A stretch of DNA of 64,000 nucleotides from Methanomethylovorans hollandica DSM 15978 (GCF_000328665.1 NC_019977.1:1976011-2040010), one strand, 5' to 3'. Shown: positions 16,838 to 25,908, counted from the stretch's first letter. The notes: a model not told the origin generated them from the sequence alone. Numbers and translations: made by a program.

Positions 16838-17989
16838 CTAAATGATATTCGTACCTCTGCTTATTATGTCAACGTAGTCCTTGAAAAGATACATCTTATA
16901 TCTTTTTTTACCAGTGACCTCGATTAGAATACCTATTTCCTCAAATCTGGTCACAAGGCTATTTGCAGTGACGGAAGATATGTTTAACCTATCAGCAATG
17001 CCCTTGCTGCTGATAAGGGGACTGTCGAACAACAGGTTTATCAATCGGATAGCATGGATGCTTGATATTGAGTTCTCATAGACCTTATTAGTCATATCGT
17101 CCTTTAATTTTATGATTTCCCGTACAGTGTTAACTGCTTCCTGGGAAATTGCACTAACACCTTTGAGGAAGAACTTGAGCCAGTCTTCCCATGCGCCTTC
17201 CGTGCGTACTTTCATAAGCAGGTCATAATATTCGCTTCTATTGTTCTTCAGGTAAAAGCTCAGGTACAGAAGTGGCTTTGACAGTATTCCTTTCCAGATA
17301 AGATAGAAAGTGATGATAAGCCGTCCGATCCTGCCATTGCCATCCAGGAAGGGATGAATGGTTTCAAACTGGGCATGTATCATTCCGATCTTGATAAGCG
17401 GCGGAATGTTGTTCTTTTCGTTCAGGAACCTTTCCAATGCATGCATTGCAGGTACGGTTATAGCCGGTGCAGGTGGTACAAAGATCGCTTCTCTTATTGA
17501 AGCGCCTGGGGTGCCTATATAGTTCTGAAGAACTTTGAAATTCCCGGAATTCAGCCCATTACCTCTTGTTCCCTCCAGCAGGATCCTATGGATCTCTTTT
17601 ATGAGGTCCAGGGACATTGAGGTTTCTACCAGTCTTTCAATTCCATAATTGAGGGCTTTGATGTAATTTACAACTTCCTTTATTTCACTGATATCTTCTT
17701 TTGGTATAAGGTCCGCTTCAAATTCCAGAACTCCTTCAAGGGATGCCTGTGTGCCTTCGATCTGCGAACTCAGAAGAGCTTCTTTCTTAACGTACATTGC
17801 AATGAAAAGGTCCGGGTTTGGTAGAACAGAAGTGATCCCATCCAGCCTGGCAAGATTCCTGTCGGCCTTTGAAAGCAACAAATGTAGTTCATCATCATAT
17901 TGGATAGGAGGCTCTGGTGGCAACTCTTTAGGTATGAAGGATCTGTAACCTTCAGGCGTTAATACAAATTTCCCGGCTCTTTCATTCAT
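16838..17989 (-). CDS. Fic domain protein (putative AMP transferase) with C-terminal winged helix
   Basis: A 383-residue protein. Near residue 76 the sequence SSQIEGTQASLEGVLEFE holds the inhibitory motif (S/T)xxxE(G/N), which marks Fic proteins whose activity is blocked by an internal helix. The catalytic motif HPFLDGNGRIGRL (HxFx(D/E)GNGRxxR) is intact at about residue 215. The last ~80 residues form a winged helix (DSPLISSKGIADRLNISSVT). Such proteins transfer AMP from ATP to a hydroxyl side chain of a target protein, often in stress or toxin settings. The target is unknown. Regular dyad repeats upstream suggest self-regulation through the winged helix. The gene lies in the inserted region next to a recombinase remnant. 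Confidence 0.88.
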   Translation of the reverse strand: MNERAGKFVLTPEGYRSFIPKELPPEPPIQYDDELHLLLSKADRNLARLDGITSVLPNPDLFIAMYVKKEALLSSQIEGTQASLEGVLEFEADLIPKEDISEIKEVVNYIKALNYGIERLVETSMSLDLIKEIHRILLEGTRGNGLNSGNFKVLQNYIGTPGASIREAIFVPPAPAITVPAMHALERFLNEKNNIPPLIKIGMIHAQFETIHPFLDGNGRIGRLIITFYLIWKGILSKPLLYLSFYLKNNRSEYYDLLMKVRTEGAWEDWLKFFLKGVSAISQEAVNTVREIIKLKDDMTNKVYENSISSIHAIRLINLLFDSPLISSKGIADRLNISSVTANSLVTRFEEIGILIEVTGKKRYKMYLFKDYVDIISRGTNII

Positions 17990-18132
17990 AAGACAACGAT
18001 CCTTTACTAAGAGTTCACTTACATAGTTTAAGTTAAGCGTCCTTTACTTAGAATCTAGTTTGCATTTTAAGTTAAGGTTTCTTTATTTAAAATAGTATCT
18101 TCAAATCTAAGTAAAGATCCATTTGCTTAGAA
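17990..18132 (-). promoter_or_regulatory. Array of dyad operators upstream of fic
   Basis: Imperfect palindromes of about 27 bases recur: 18106-18132 (TCTAAGTAAAG then TTTGCTTAGAA), 18065-18092 (TTTTAAGTTAAG then CTTTATTTAAAA), 18027-18053 (TTTAAGTTAAG then CTTTACTTAGAA), and a weaker one over the fic start codon ending CCTTTACTAAGA (about 17988-18013). Centres are spaced 38-41 bases apart. Such phased dyads are typical binding sites of a dimeric repressor; the Fic winged helix is the obvious candidate. Confidence 0.6.
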
Positions 18133-18250
18133 TAACTACATTAAAATTGATCTCTTGCCATCCAGGCATGGATGCCATCTTAAGCATTTAAGCACTACAA
18201 AATCAAGTTTCACCAGATTGATAGCCTTCTGGCCGGAAATCAATGGAAGT

Positions 18251-18693
18251 TCAGGCACTTGCAACATCAACCTTTGCGATCTCGCCAAGTACCCTGGCCT
18301 GCTCCTCGGTAACTTCAAGGACCAGCTCCATCTTCGCCAGGGTGCAGCCATCACCAATTTCGAGCAGCGACTTGCATCTCCTCAGGTAACTTGAAATCAT
18401 TCTTGTGCTTGAACTTTAGCCACTCCGTACACTCCGGATCTTTCCCTCTGTTTATCCACCTGAAGAAACGCTTGAGAGTAATATGATAATCATACTTTGT
18501 TGCGTCATTGTGATTGGATTTAAGGATAATCTCAATAACAAATTCAATATCATCCCTGGTGGCTTCCTTGAATTCAAAATTAAAATTCTCAGCAATAAGA
18601 TTCAGCTGATTAAGTTAGATTCACTATACACTTAGCAGTACGTATTCTATCTTCCTGAGAAACAAATTTCTTATCAATGTTGTAAAGTGTCAT
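18251..18693 (-). pseudogene. Broken tyrosine recombinase (archaeal XerC/D-like integrase), N-terminal part
   Basis: The minus strand begins with ATG at 18693: MTLYNIDKKFVSQEDRIRTA and stops shortly after. After a frameshift and a probable deletion it continues with FKEATRDDIEFVIEIILKSN and TKYDYHITLKRFFRWINRGK up to PEEM and a stop at 18351-18353. This is the SAM-like core-binding domain of archaeal integrases. The catalytic domain is missing. A further frame fused to its end (LEVTEEQARVLGEIAKVDVA, ending at 18251) may be a fragment of another gene. It lies directly downstream of the tRNA-Ser 3' end, the usual position for the integrase of an element that inserted into a tRNA gene. Confidence 0.65.
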
Positions 18694-18774
18694 GCCCTTT
18701 CACTTCGCTTACAGTTTTAAAATATTCTATCCAAGCGATGTGAAAGTAAATTGAGCATTGAACTTAGAATATAA

Positions 18775-18858
18775 CGCCGAGGGGGAGATTCGAACTCCCG
18801 AGGGGCTGAAGCCCCACAAGCTTTCCAGGCTTGCGCCCTACCACTAGACTACCTCGGC
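18775..18858 (-). tRNA. tRNA-Ser (anticodon GGA)
   Basis: The minus strand gives an 84-base class II tRNA. Acceptor GCCGAGG pairs with CCTCGGC, with discriminator G. The anticodon arm CAAGC-CTGGAAA-GCTTG gives anticodon GGA. A long variable arm (TGTGGGGCTTCAGCCCCTC region) and T arm GTTCGAATC are present. Its 5' 15 bases overlap the end of the cbf5/truB gene on the same strand. Confidence 0.93.
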
Positions 18859-19863
18859 ATTTCGCCTGTGCCAGCATTTAGGGTAAACATCTACATCCAT
18901 TATTACTCTTTCGGTATATGCGGCCAATCCATTGCTGGCATCCATGATACCGGCAGTGTCCATCTTTGCCGTAGCTATTGCTACTGCTTCACCTTTCAAA
19001 GTAAAGATACATACCTGCTGCTCATGCTTTATTCCAGGATCAAGACTTACTATTCCAGGCACCGCAAGAGAAGCACCGTGGCAGAGAGCATCCACAGCAC
19101 TGTCGCGGACTATAATCCGTGGGAGGTGTGCTAAACCTTCTTCCATAGGCCTTACTACCCTGCGCAGTTCATCCTCAGAACATCCTTCTTTCCACAGAAC
19201 AAAAGCATCTTTCAATTCCTGCAATGTTACCGCGGTGTCCCCAGTAAAAGGTCCTGTGCGTGTTCTAATGAGCTGTTGCATATTTGCTCCACAGCCTAAG
19301 GCCAGACCAATATCGTGACAGAGCTTTCTGATATAAGTACCAGCTTCGCACCCAACTTTCATTAAAACCATTGGGCCATCTATCTCAAGCACATCAAGAT
19401 AATAAATATTTCTTACACGTATGGACCTTTTTACTGCTGATATCACTGGAGGCATCTGATAAATAGGACCATTGAACTCAGCACAGACCTTCTTCACAAC
19501 CTTTTCTGGAAGTGTATCATGCAACCGCATGAGACATATGTATTCCTTTCCTGAAAGACGAAGTGCAGAAACGGTCTTAGTGGCTTTACCTAGCATTAGA
19601 GGAAGTAAACCAGTTACACCGGGATCCAAAGAACCGGAATGACCAGCTTTCTCGATTTCAAGAATGGATTTGACCCATGCAGTGACCTCATGACTGGTAG
19701 GACCACTTGGTTTATTCAGGTTGACCACACCCATAAGTAGATGTTTGTCTATGGACCGCATATAAGGAGAACAACCATAAATAACATCAGTAGATGATTT
19801 ATTCTTATGGATAAGTTCGATATGATCGCTATCCAAAAAATAAGAAGGATCAGGAGCTTTCAA
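18844..19863 (-). CDS. truB: tRNA/rRNA pseudouridine synthase, Cbf5/TruB family
   Basis: A 339-residue catalytic pseudouridine synthase of archaeal H/ACA RNPs; it also can act alone on tRNA U55. Motifs: NLNKPSGPTSHEVTAWVK, and KAGHSGSLDPGVTGLLPLML with the catalytic Asp in SLDPG. A C-terminal PUA domain follows (LPRIIVRDSAVDALCHGASL). The likely start is TTG at 19863, preceded by GGGGGAG nine bases upstream and overlapping the cmk stop; ATG starts inside the frame are later. The stop lies inside tRNA-Ser, a 15-base overlap. Usual archaeal gene order (cmk then truB then tRNA) is kept. Confidence 0.92.
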   Translation of the reverse strand: MKAPDPSYFLDSDHIELIHKNKSSTDVIYGCSPYMRSIDKHLLMGVVNLNKPSGPTSHEVTAWVKSILEIEKAGHSGSLDPGVTGLLPLMLGKATKTVSALRLSGKEYICLMRLHDTLPEKVVKKVCAEFNGPIYQMPPVISAVKRSIRVRNIYYLDVLEIDGPMVLMKVGCEAGTYIRKLCHDIGLALGCGANMQQLIRTRTGPFTGDTAVTLQELKDAFVLWKEGCSEDELRRVVRPMEEGLAHLPRIIVRDSAVDALCHGASLAVPGIVSLDPGIKHEQQVCIFTLKGEAVAIATAKMDTAGIMDASNGLAAYTERVIMDVDVYPKCWHRRNAEVV

Positions 19864-20404
19864 CTGTCCGTTCTCCCCCTTTATTGATAAGAGTATCGAT
19901 GCATGCAGAAAGTATATGAGCTATCTGGAATTGATCCCATCTGTGCGAGTCTATCACAATATCATAAACTGATAGATCATTTATATCAATACCGTGAATC
20001 TCACGATACCTTGAAGCTTCTGATGCTTCCCTTTCGAGAGTTTCTTCAAAGGCTTGCTGAAAAGAGGTATTTTCACGGCCAACGATCCTCTGCACACGAA
20101 CCTCTATGTGTGCTTTTATCCACACTTTTAGTGCATGAGGAGCCATATGTCCGGCGAGTCTGCCTTCCAGTATAATATTATTTCGGGTAGCTGCTATTTC
20201 CTGCTGGCGTTTGTCTATCTGGACATCTATTGAATCATCCTTTTCTGCCAATTCACCAAACTCAGCAAGTGTCAAACCCCTCTCTTTTGCAAGGGTGCGG
20301 AACACTTCACCTGCGGAGATTAGTTCCATACCATAGCTTTTAGCAAGCAAACTGGAAACTGTGGTTGTTCCACTACCAGGAAGCCCACTAATAGTTATAA
20401 GCAT
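19850..20404 (-). CDS. cmk: Cytidylate kinase
   Basis: A 184-residue archaeal-type CMP kinase that phosphorylates CMP/dCMP using ATP. The P-loop ISGLPGSGTTTVSSLLA is at residues 4-20, followed by LISAGEVFR and the LAGHMAP region. It starts with ATG 20404 in a TAATG overlap with the upstream gene, and its end overlaps the truB start by 14 bases, so the four genes adk, EMC3-like, cmk and truB form one tight unit. Confidence 0.92.
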   Translation of the reverse strand: MLITISGLPGSGTTTVSSLLAKSYGMELISAGEVFRTLAKERGLTLAEFGELAEKDDSIDVQIDKRQQEIAATRNNIILEGRLAGHMAPHALKVWIKAHIEVRVQRIVGRENTSFQQAFEETLEREASEASRYREIHGIDINDLSVYDIVIDSHRWDQFQIAHILSACIDTLINKGGERTVESS

Positions 20405-21030
20405 TATATTCCACCAACATCCAATGCTTTCCTGATCAACTGACTCACAGCAAGGGACGTAATGAAATACCAGAAGATCCAGTATTGAATTGGACCAAAT
20501 GCTGTATCAGTAAGTACCTGATGTCCCCAAAAAGGAAAATTCAGAGAGGCACCTGCATGCCCTGAAATAAAATGATATGCCCACATGAACAATGGCAGTG
20601 AGATGATACTGATATATGCCATGGGCTTGAATTGCTGTTTGGACATCTCCATCTGATCAGACATCATCTTTGTTCTCTGCTCCTCGAGCTTTTTCATTAA
20701 AGCTGTGTTGTTTGCGATCTGAGCTTCCCTGTACTCTTTCTGATAAACACGCATTGTTTCCTGAGAATTACGCATCAGTTCCCAATTAATGGTATACTTC
20801 TGAATAAGAGAAGCATAAAGAGCTGTAATAGCAGCCATTATGAAGAGAATCAGATGGAAGTTTGATTCTCCTACCAAACTAATGAGTGGGTCCATAAAAA
20901 AGCCCACTGCTGTGCCCAAAGCATCCCTGAAATCCTGGCCTAATACCATTATTCCGATCATAAGGGATAAACCCAGGGCCAACAGCATATGATCGACCTT
21001 TTTCTTGAATCCGGTGGTTGCCACGATCAA
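20404..21030 (-). CDS. EMC3/TMCO1-like (DUF106) membrane protein
   Basis: A 208-residue membrane protein with an N-terminal helix, a second helix (FHLILFIMAAITALYASLIQ), a long cytoplasmic coiled region (MRVYQKEYREAQIANNTALM), and two C-terminal helices around PMAYISIISLPLFMWAYHFI. This is the archaeal DUF106 family, structurally related to YidC/Oxa1, Get1, EMC3 and TMCO1, which help insert membrane proteins. Its position right after secY and adk supports a role with the Sec translocon and ribosome. Confidence 0.85.
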   Translation of the reverse strand: MIVATTGFKKKVDHMLLALGLSLMIGIMVLGQDFRDALGTAVGFFMDPLISLVGESNFHLILFIMAAITALYASLIQKYTINWELMRNSQETMRVYQKEYREAQIANNTALMKKLEEQRTKMMSDQMEMSKQQFKPMAYISIISLPLFMWAYHFISGHAGASLNFPFWGHQVLTDTAFGPIQYWIFWYFITSLAVSQLIRKALDVGGI

Positions 21031-21039
21031 ATCCCCACT

Positions 21040-21690
21040 TTATTTCTTATATGAATCAAGTACATCACATATTTGTTTAAAAACATCTTCTACTGAACCA
21101 GTACCATCGATGTTCACAAGGAGACCTATGTCCTCATAATAATTTATCAGTGGCTTTGTCTTAGCTGCATATACCTCAAGCCGCTGACGAACTACCTCTT
21201 CCTTATCATCATCACGCTGATATAGTTTACCGCCACATGAATCACATGTTCCTTCCTTTAAAGGAAGATTGAACATCAAATGATAACTGTCTCCACATGA
21301 ACACATCCTGCGTCCACTAAGTCTGCCGATCAAATCGTCATCAGGAACATCAATATTTAGAACCACATCAAGAGGCTTGTTGATCTTCTCGAGAATATCT
21401 TTAAGGGCTTCTGCCTGAGGAATAGTACGGGGATAACCATCCAGCATGTAGCCATCCTTACAGTCTGACTCTTTAACTCGATCCCTGATAATTCCTATCA
21501 GCACTTCGTCTGGCACAAGCTCTCCTTTATCCATAAATTCTTTAGCTTGCATTCCAAGTTTTGTACCTTCCCTCACATTGGCACGTAAAATATCACCCGT
21601 GGAAATATGAGGTATATTATAATGCTTAGCCAGTTCTTTGGCCTGAGTGCCTTTACCGGCACCAGGCGGTCCAAATAACACTATATTCAT
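21040..21690 (-). CDS. adk: Adenylate kinase
   Basis: A 216-residue long-form adenylate kinase that interconverts ATP + AMP and 2 ADP. The P-loop GPPGAGKGTQ is at residues 7-16. The LID contains cysteine pairs (CSCG and CDSCG) likely binding zinc. DGYPRT marks the AMP site. The frame opens five codons earlier, but GGGGGAGG sits inside that stretch, exactly where an SD for the ATG at 21690 should be, so I use that start. It follows secY by about 15 bases. Confidence 0.95.
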   Translation of the reverse strand: MNIVLFGPPGAGKGTQAKELAKHYNIPHISTGDILRANVREGTKLGMQAKEFMDKGELVPDEVLIGIIRDRVKESDCKDGYMLDGYPRTIPQAEALKDILEKINKPLDVVLNIDVPDDDLIGRLSGRRMCSCGDSYHLMFNLPLKEGTCDSCGGKLYQRDDDKEEVVRQRLEVYAAKTKPLINYYEDIGLLVNIDGTGSVEDVFKQICDVLDSYKK

Positions 21691-21704
21691 TGAAACCTCC
21701 CCCA

Positions 21705-23186
21705 TTAATCTTGTCCGAAGAAAGATCTTATCATCGGATGCATCTCCATCATCTGTTCCGATGCTATATCCTCATACAGACGATACACAATACTTACAGC
21801 AAGCAAAAGACCAGTCCCTCCTGCCCCTCCAAGAGTACCGAGCAGACTTGCCACAAGTGTGAGCAAACCAATAAATGCACCACCTATGACTGTCACTTTT
21901 GGAATGTAACGGAGCATGACCTTTTCAATGCTGCCTACATTACGTCTGAAACCGGGGATCTGCATACCGGAATTGAAGACCTTCTGAGCGGTCTGCTTTG
22001 CACCCATGCCTGTCGTTTCTATCCAGAACAGAGCAAAGATGATCCCACCTCCAATGAGCATCAAAGCATCGAAAAAGACATGCAGCCCGATCTGCCATAA
22101 GGCTGGTACAGGAGCTCCCATGCCTGAGAAAGAGTCCCTGACAAGGGATGGGATCCAGTCATACGGACTGTTTATAGGCGCAAGGTAATACATGATACCG
22201 TTTATTGGTTGTGAACCTACATATTCTCCGAATATCGTGATCCCTCTTCCACTCAATAGAAGACCTATCAGCTGAATGTTAGCCTGAAGAGCACGCACAA
22301 GTATCATAGGAAGAACTGATGCATATATCAGTTTCACAGGGAACTTGCCTCTTGCTCCCCTTACAGCACTATGAGCGAGGGGGATCTCGATTCGTGTACT
22401 TTCAACAAAAACGACCAGCAAGAATATGAGAATAGTACTAACAAGGGCCAATATTCCACCGCTTACAAGTACATACAGTAGACCCTGCCCTGTTGTGAAC
22501 AATGTGAGCAGTTCCTCATTCTGAATAATGTATACCCATTTTGGGAGGAAACCTATTGGAATACCAGAAGAATCGGCTTGCCAGTTAAACAGGCCAGTAA
22601 CTATTTGCTGAGATACACCCGCCACGATGAAAAGACCGACACCAGAACCAATACCCCATTTGGACACCACTTCGTCCATGAACAGTATAAGGATACCGCC
22701 GATACATATCTGAATAAATATAAGAATAGTAATGAAGGTTCCACTGACACCCAGGGAAGAAGCAAGATTTAGATCCGGCTGGATGTATCCACCCAGGATC
22801 TGAGGCAAAGCTTCCAGTACGATCATCACAAATACCATGAATTTCTGTGCACCCTGGAAAAAAGCCTGATCAGAAGGATTGGAAAGATCCATTTTTATCA
22901 CATCTGCACCAACAAGCAGCTGGAGCACAATTGATGCTGTTACGATAGGACCTATACCAAGCAGGATCAATGAATTCGATGCCCCGGCAAAGAAGGCACG
23001 ATATTGTTCAAATAAGTCAATCGAATCTGCAGATAACCCAAATAAAGGCACATTTGCAAGTGCAAAATATAGCACAAGCACGCCCAATGTCCACATAAGC
23101 TTTTTCTTGAAATGTACGTGGCCTTCTGGACTGGCAACTGCAGGTAATCTTTTAAATATGGGGTCTAAACTCTCCTTGAAACTCAT
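21705..23186 (-). CDS. secY: Protein translocase subunit SecY (Sec61 alpha)
   Basis: About 493 residues with ten hydrophobic helices; it forms the protein-conducting channel in the cytoplasmic membrane. The N-terminal FKRLPAVASPEGHVHFKKKL is followed by the plug region, the loop IEIPLAHSAVRGARGKFPVK and the C-terminal half. The frame starts earlier, but GGTGG at 23191-23195 positions the ATG at 23186 (or 23189). Unlike its neighbours it is separated from rpl15 by about 150 bases that include a hairpin and promoter-like DNA, so it may be expressed partly on its own. Confidence 0.94.
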   Translation of the reverse strand: MSFKESLDPIFKRLPAVASPEGHVHFKKKLMWTLGVLVLYFALANVPLFGLSADSIDLFEQYRAFFAGASNSLILLGIGPIVTASIVLQLLVGADVIKMDLSNPSDQAFFQGAQKFMVFVMIVLEALPQILGGYIQPDLNLASSLGVSGTFITILIFIQICIGGILILFMDEVVSKWGIGSGVGLFIVAGVSQQIVTGLFNWQADSSGIPIGFLPKWVYIIQNEELLTLFTTGQGLLYVLVSGGILALVSTILIFLLVVFVESTRIEIPLAHSAVRGARGKFPVKLIYASVLPMILVRALQANIQLIGLLLSGRGITIFGEYVGSQPINGIMYYLAPINSPYDWIPSLVRDSFSGMGAPVPALWQIGLHVFFDALMLIGGGIIFALFWIETTGMGAKQTAQKVFNSGMQIPGFRRNVGSIEKVMLRYIPKVTVIGGAFIGLLTLVASLLGTLGGAGGTGLLLAVSIVYRLYEDIASEQMMEMHPMIRSFFGQD

Positions 23187-23189
23187 CAT

Positions 23190-23337
23190 TCCACCCTTTA
23201 AGCTGGAGAAATGCAAACACGGAATCCGTGATTGTATACAATTAATAAACCTAAATATACGTTTACATTAATAAAGGTGCACCCTATAGTTGTTTAAATT
23301 ACAAAAATAGAATAAGTAATGCCTATTGGCATTACCT
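23190..23337 (-). terminator. Hairpin plus promoter-like DNA between rpl15 and secY
   Basis: Directly after the rpl15 stop the minus strand folds as GTAATGCC-AATA-GGCATTAC (23316-23335) followed by TTATTCTATTTTT, like a terminator or attenuator. Further on, TTTATTAAT and GTATACAAT are TATA-like and could start a secY-adk-cmk transcript. This is the only large gap inside the ribosomal cluster. Confidence 0.5.
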
Positions 23338-23766
23338 TTAAGACTCCAGGCACGAGCCGCCTGCAGCCTCTATTTTTTCTCTTGCCACACCAGAGAACTC
23401 GTAGGCTGTGACAGCAAGTTTCTTGGTGACCCTGCCTGTACCAAGTACCTTATCGATATCAAGACATGTCAGATCGATACGATACTGGCCTTCTTCAAGC
23501 TGAGCCAGGCCATCAATTACTAACTCATCTGCAAGCTCATCAAGTTCGCCTACATTTACAACGGACACCGATTTAACAGTCTTTGGAGGACGAGTGAAAC
23601 CATGCTTACCCTGAGCATATCCAAGAAGAATTGCCTTGATAGCATGGTGTTTGCAGACACCTGCTTTTCCCCTTCCTCCGCGATTACCTGCACCACGTCT
23701 GTTTTTACCAGTACCGCCGCCACAGGTGCGAGAACCTCTGAACTTCTTTGTGTTACCCTTGCTCAT
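23338..23766 (-). CDS. rpl15: Ribosomal protein uL15
   Basis: A 142-residue large-subunit protein. The glycine/arginine-rich N-terminus ([20 protein letters not shown]) threads into 23S rRNA, and the C-terminal globular domain ends with [12 protein letters not shown], the family signature. It follows rpl30 by four bases. Confidence 0.95.
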   Translation of the reverse strand: MSKGNTKKFRGSRTCGGGTGKNRRGAGNRGGRGKAGVCKHHAIKAILLGYAQGKHGFTRPPKTVKSVSVVNVGELDELADELVIDGLAQLEEGQYRIDLTCLDIDKVLGTGRVTKKLAVTAYEFSGVAREKIEAAGGSCLES

Positions 23767-23770
23767 GATA

Positions 23771-24232
23771 TTACCTCATCTGGTTCAGGAGGACCTTTAT
23801 GCCTTCACCGTGATTCCCCAGTACCCCTCCGAGCTCAACAGGCTTTTTGATTCCTGCGTGCCCTTTACGGGGCGGATGAAGCCTGAATACTGGTTTCAAC
23901 CCCGGTACATCCTTAAGTGAAGCTTTTCCAGCACATACCGCATCAGCAAATTCAGCAATTGTTGAATAGTCGGTATTTTGAGAAAGATACTCGTTTGTGA
24001 GCTTCTCTCCGCCTTCAAGCTTACCACGGTTGGTCAGCACCTCTGCAAGAGTGGCTGCATCTATAATACCGTAGGCAACATAATCCTTAACCATCTGGAT
24101 CATACCCCTGTTGTGAGGTGTGTCAGTGATCACTACACAATGGTTTACCCTGTTGAGACGAAGCATGTGAAGAGTATCCTGAATAGAACCCCTTACATCT
24201 ACACTACCGCGCATTCTTACAAGCACAAACAT
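23771..24232 (-). CDS. rpl30: Ribosomal protein uL30
   Basis: A 153-residue archaeal-length uL30 (longer than the bacterial form). It starts [20 protein letters not shown] and carries [16 protein letters not shown], the typical fold. It binds 23S rRNA near the 5S region. It abuts rps5 with one base between them. Confidence 0.95.
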   Translation of the reverse strand: MFVLVRMRGSVDVRGSIQDTLHMLRLNRVNHCVVITDTPHNRGMIQMVKDYVAYGIIDAATLAEVLTNRGKLEGGEKLTNEYLSQNTDYSTIAEFADAVCAGKASLKDVPGLKPVFRLHPPRKGHAGIKKPVELGGVLGNHGEGIKVLLNQMR

Positions 24233-24233
24233 C

Positions 24234-24872
24234 TCAAGCTTCCTCCCTGCGGATATGAATCGGATGTTTTACAGTACCTATTGCCTGCAGAGCATTGAAT
24301 GTTGCCTTTGCAAAGTTAAGTGTAGTTCTGGTGGTACCTTCTGTCCTTGTCCAAACATCCTTGATACCGGCCTTTTCCAGCACTTTCTTTGCTGTTCCAC
24401 CGGCAGCGAGGCCAAGACCTCTTGGAGCCGGCATAAGCACTACAATGACACTTCCTGCCTTGCCCATTACTTCAGATGGTACGGTGTGGTTAAGACCGCA
24501 GGCACATTCCCATGAACCGCATCCGCGCTTCACGCGTACCAGATTGATCTTCGCATTCTCAATGGCCTTTCTGATAGCAGGTCCTACCTGGTTATCCTTA
24601 GCCTGACCAAGACCTACAAAGCCATCACCGTTGCCCACTATAACCGTAGCTCTGAACTTTACACGGCGTCCAGAGTCAGTCATTCTCTGAACCATGTTAA
24701 TGTCCAGAACCTCATCTTCAAGATTGGGGAGCAGTATATCCACTATCCTTGATTCTCTCAGAGGCAGTCCAGAATCGATCGCCTCATCCATGGAAGTGAT
24801 CTGACCCTCCTGGACAAGCTTGCCAAGCCTGGTTTGTGGAATCCATTCCTCTTCTTCGAACTGATATGCCAT
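24234..24872 (-). CDS. rps5: Ribosomal protein uS5
   Basis: A 212-residue small-subunit protein important for accuracy. The double-stranded RNA-binding domain is visible at [20 protein letters not shown], and the C-terminal domain at [20 protein letters not shown]. The N-terminal extension [20 protein letters not shown] is typical of archaea. It follows rpl18 by eight bases. Confidence 0.95.
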   Translation of the reverse strand: MAYQFEEEEWIPQTRLGKLVQEGQITSMDEAIDSGLPLRESRIVDILLPNLEDEVLDINMVQRMTDSGRRVKFRATVIVGNGDGFVGLGQAKDNQVGPAIRKAIENAKINLVRVKRGCGSWECACGLNHTVPSEVMGKAGSVIVVLMPAPRGLGLAAGGTAKKVLEKAGIKDVWTRTEGTTRTTLNFAKATFNALQAIGTVKHPIHIRREEA

Positions 24873-24880
24873 ATGATCAC

Positions 24881-25402
24881 CTAATTGAAATCAGAAGAGA
24901 TCTTTTCCTTGACTGTATCAAACAGTTCTGGAAGATTTGATCTTTCCATATATTCTGCGATATGCTCGCCTCTGATCCTTTCATCAGAGGGGAATACGGA
25001 CGGATCATGGGGCACCTCTAATCCTGAGTCAACTATGCCTTTTAAAACAGCATAGACACGGGAGCCAGGCGAGGATGCCTGTAATCCAATATCAAGTATC
25101 CCATAATCGTATCCCTTGCTTAAGGTCCTGTAACCAAACAAGAGGCCGGTAAGATAAGCTGCCGGCGTGTTACCTGTGGAAGCATCATAACCATACTTCT
25201 TGAGTTCAGTAGATATGGTTGATGAAAGAGTGACATCTCCTTCAGGTTTAGGAGCTATTAGCTGAACCTGAATATGTTTTGAACTCTTGCGGACCACCAC
25301 ACGGTCTTCTTTTGATAAAAGCAACTTAAGACGCTGATGATAATTTGTGCGTCCTTCCCTTCGTCGCCTGAAAGCGACTTTATATCTGGGCCCTGTTGCC
25401 AT
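24881..25402 (-). CDS. rpl18: Ribosomal protein uL18
   Basis: A 173-residue 5S rRNA-binding protein. It begins [20 protein letters not shown] and includes [20 protein letters not shown]. Two codons upstream there is another possible ATG, but GGAGGG lies seven bases before ATG 25402, so I use the latter. Confidence 0.95.
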   Translation of the reverse strand: MATGPRYKVAFRRRREGRTNYHQRLKLLLSKEDRVVVRKSSKHIQVQLIAPKPEGDVTLSSTISTELKKYGYDASTGNTPAAYLTGLLFGYRTLSKGYDYGILDIGLQASSPGSRVYAVLKGIVDSGLEVPHDPSVFPSDERIRGEHIAEYMERSNLPELFDTVKEKISSDFN

Positions 25403-25448
25403 GATCATACCCTCCTGGATAAAATATCAAAGCTTCTCTTGGTCATCT

Positions 25449-25907
25449 TCATTCCTCACGTTTAAGGAGCTTCTGTGACTCAAGGTGTGATACCATGTGT
25501 GCAACACTTCTGTATTCTCCACCTTTTGCCTTACGATATATCTTACAATATGTAGACTTTTCCAAGGAGCCATCTGCACGAAGTTCCTTTAACTTCGCTC
25601 TGATAGCACGGATCCTCTTCATCCACTGTTCTTTCCTTGGATTCCTTGCTCCTTTTGTACCTTTTCTCGAACCATGGCCCTTACGGTGACCATACTTGCG
25701 TTTGACGTCTCTTGCTCTTGCACGGCCTCTGCTAACACCTTTGGGTTTTTCAGCAGCTACACTTCCTTTCTTGATGAGTTCACGAAGATCCGCCCTTGTT
25801 ATAGCAACAGCAATATCGCTGGCAGCTTCTGGATCCATCCATACTCTGTGCAAACCACAATCAAGGATCGCTGCAGCCATCCTTTTCTGGTTAGAAAGAT
25901 CCGTCAT
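25449..25907 (-). CDS. rpl19e: Ribosomal protein eL19
   Basis: A 152-residue archaeal/eukaryotic-specific large-subunit protein, highly basic. It starts [20 protein letters not shown] and has the core [27 protein letters not shown] five bases before ATG 25907 decides the start over an ATG three codons earlier. Confidence 0.94.
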   Translation of the reverse strand: MTDLSNQKRMAAAILDCGLHRVWMDPEAASDIAVAITRADLRELIKKGSVAAEKPKGVSRGRARARDVKRKYGHRKGHGSRKGTKGARNPRKEQWMKRIRAIRAKLKELRADGSLEKSTYCKIYRKAKGGEYRSVAHMVSHLESQKLLKREE

Positions 25908-25908
25908 C

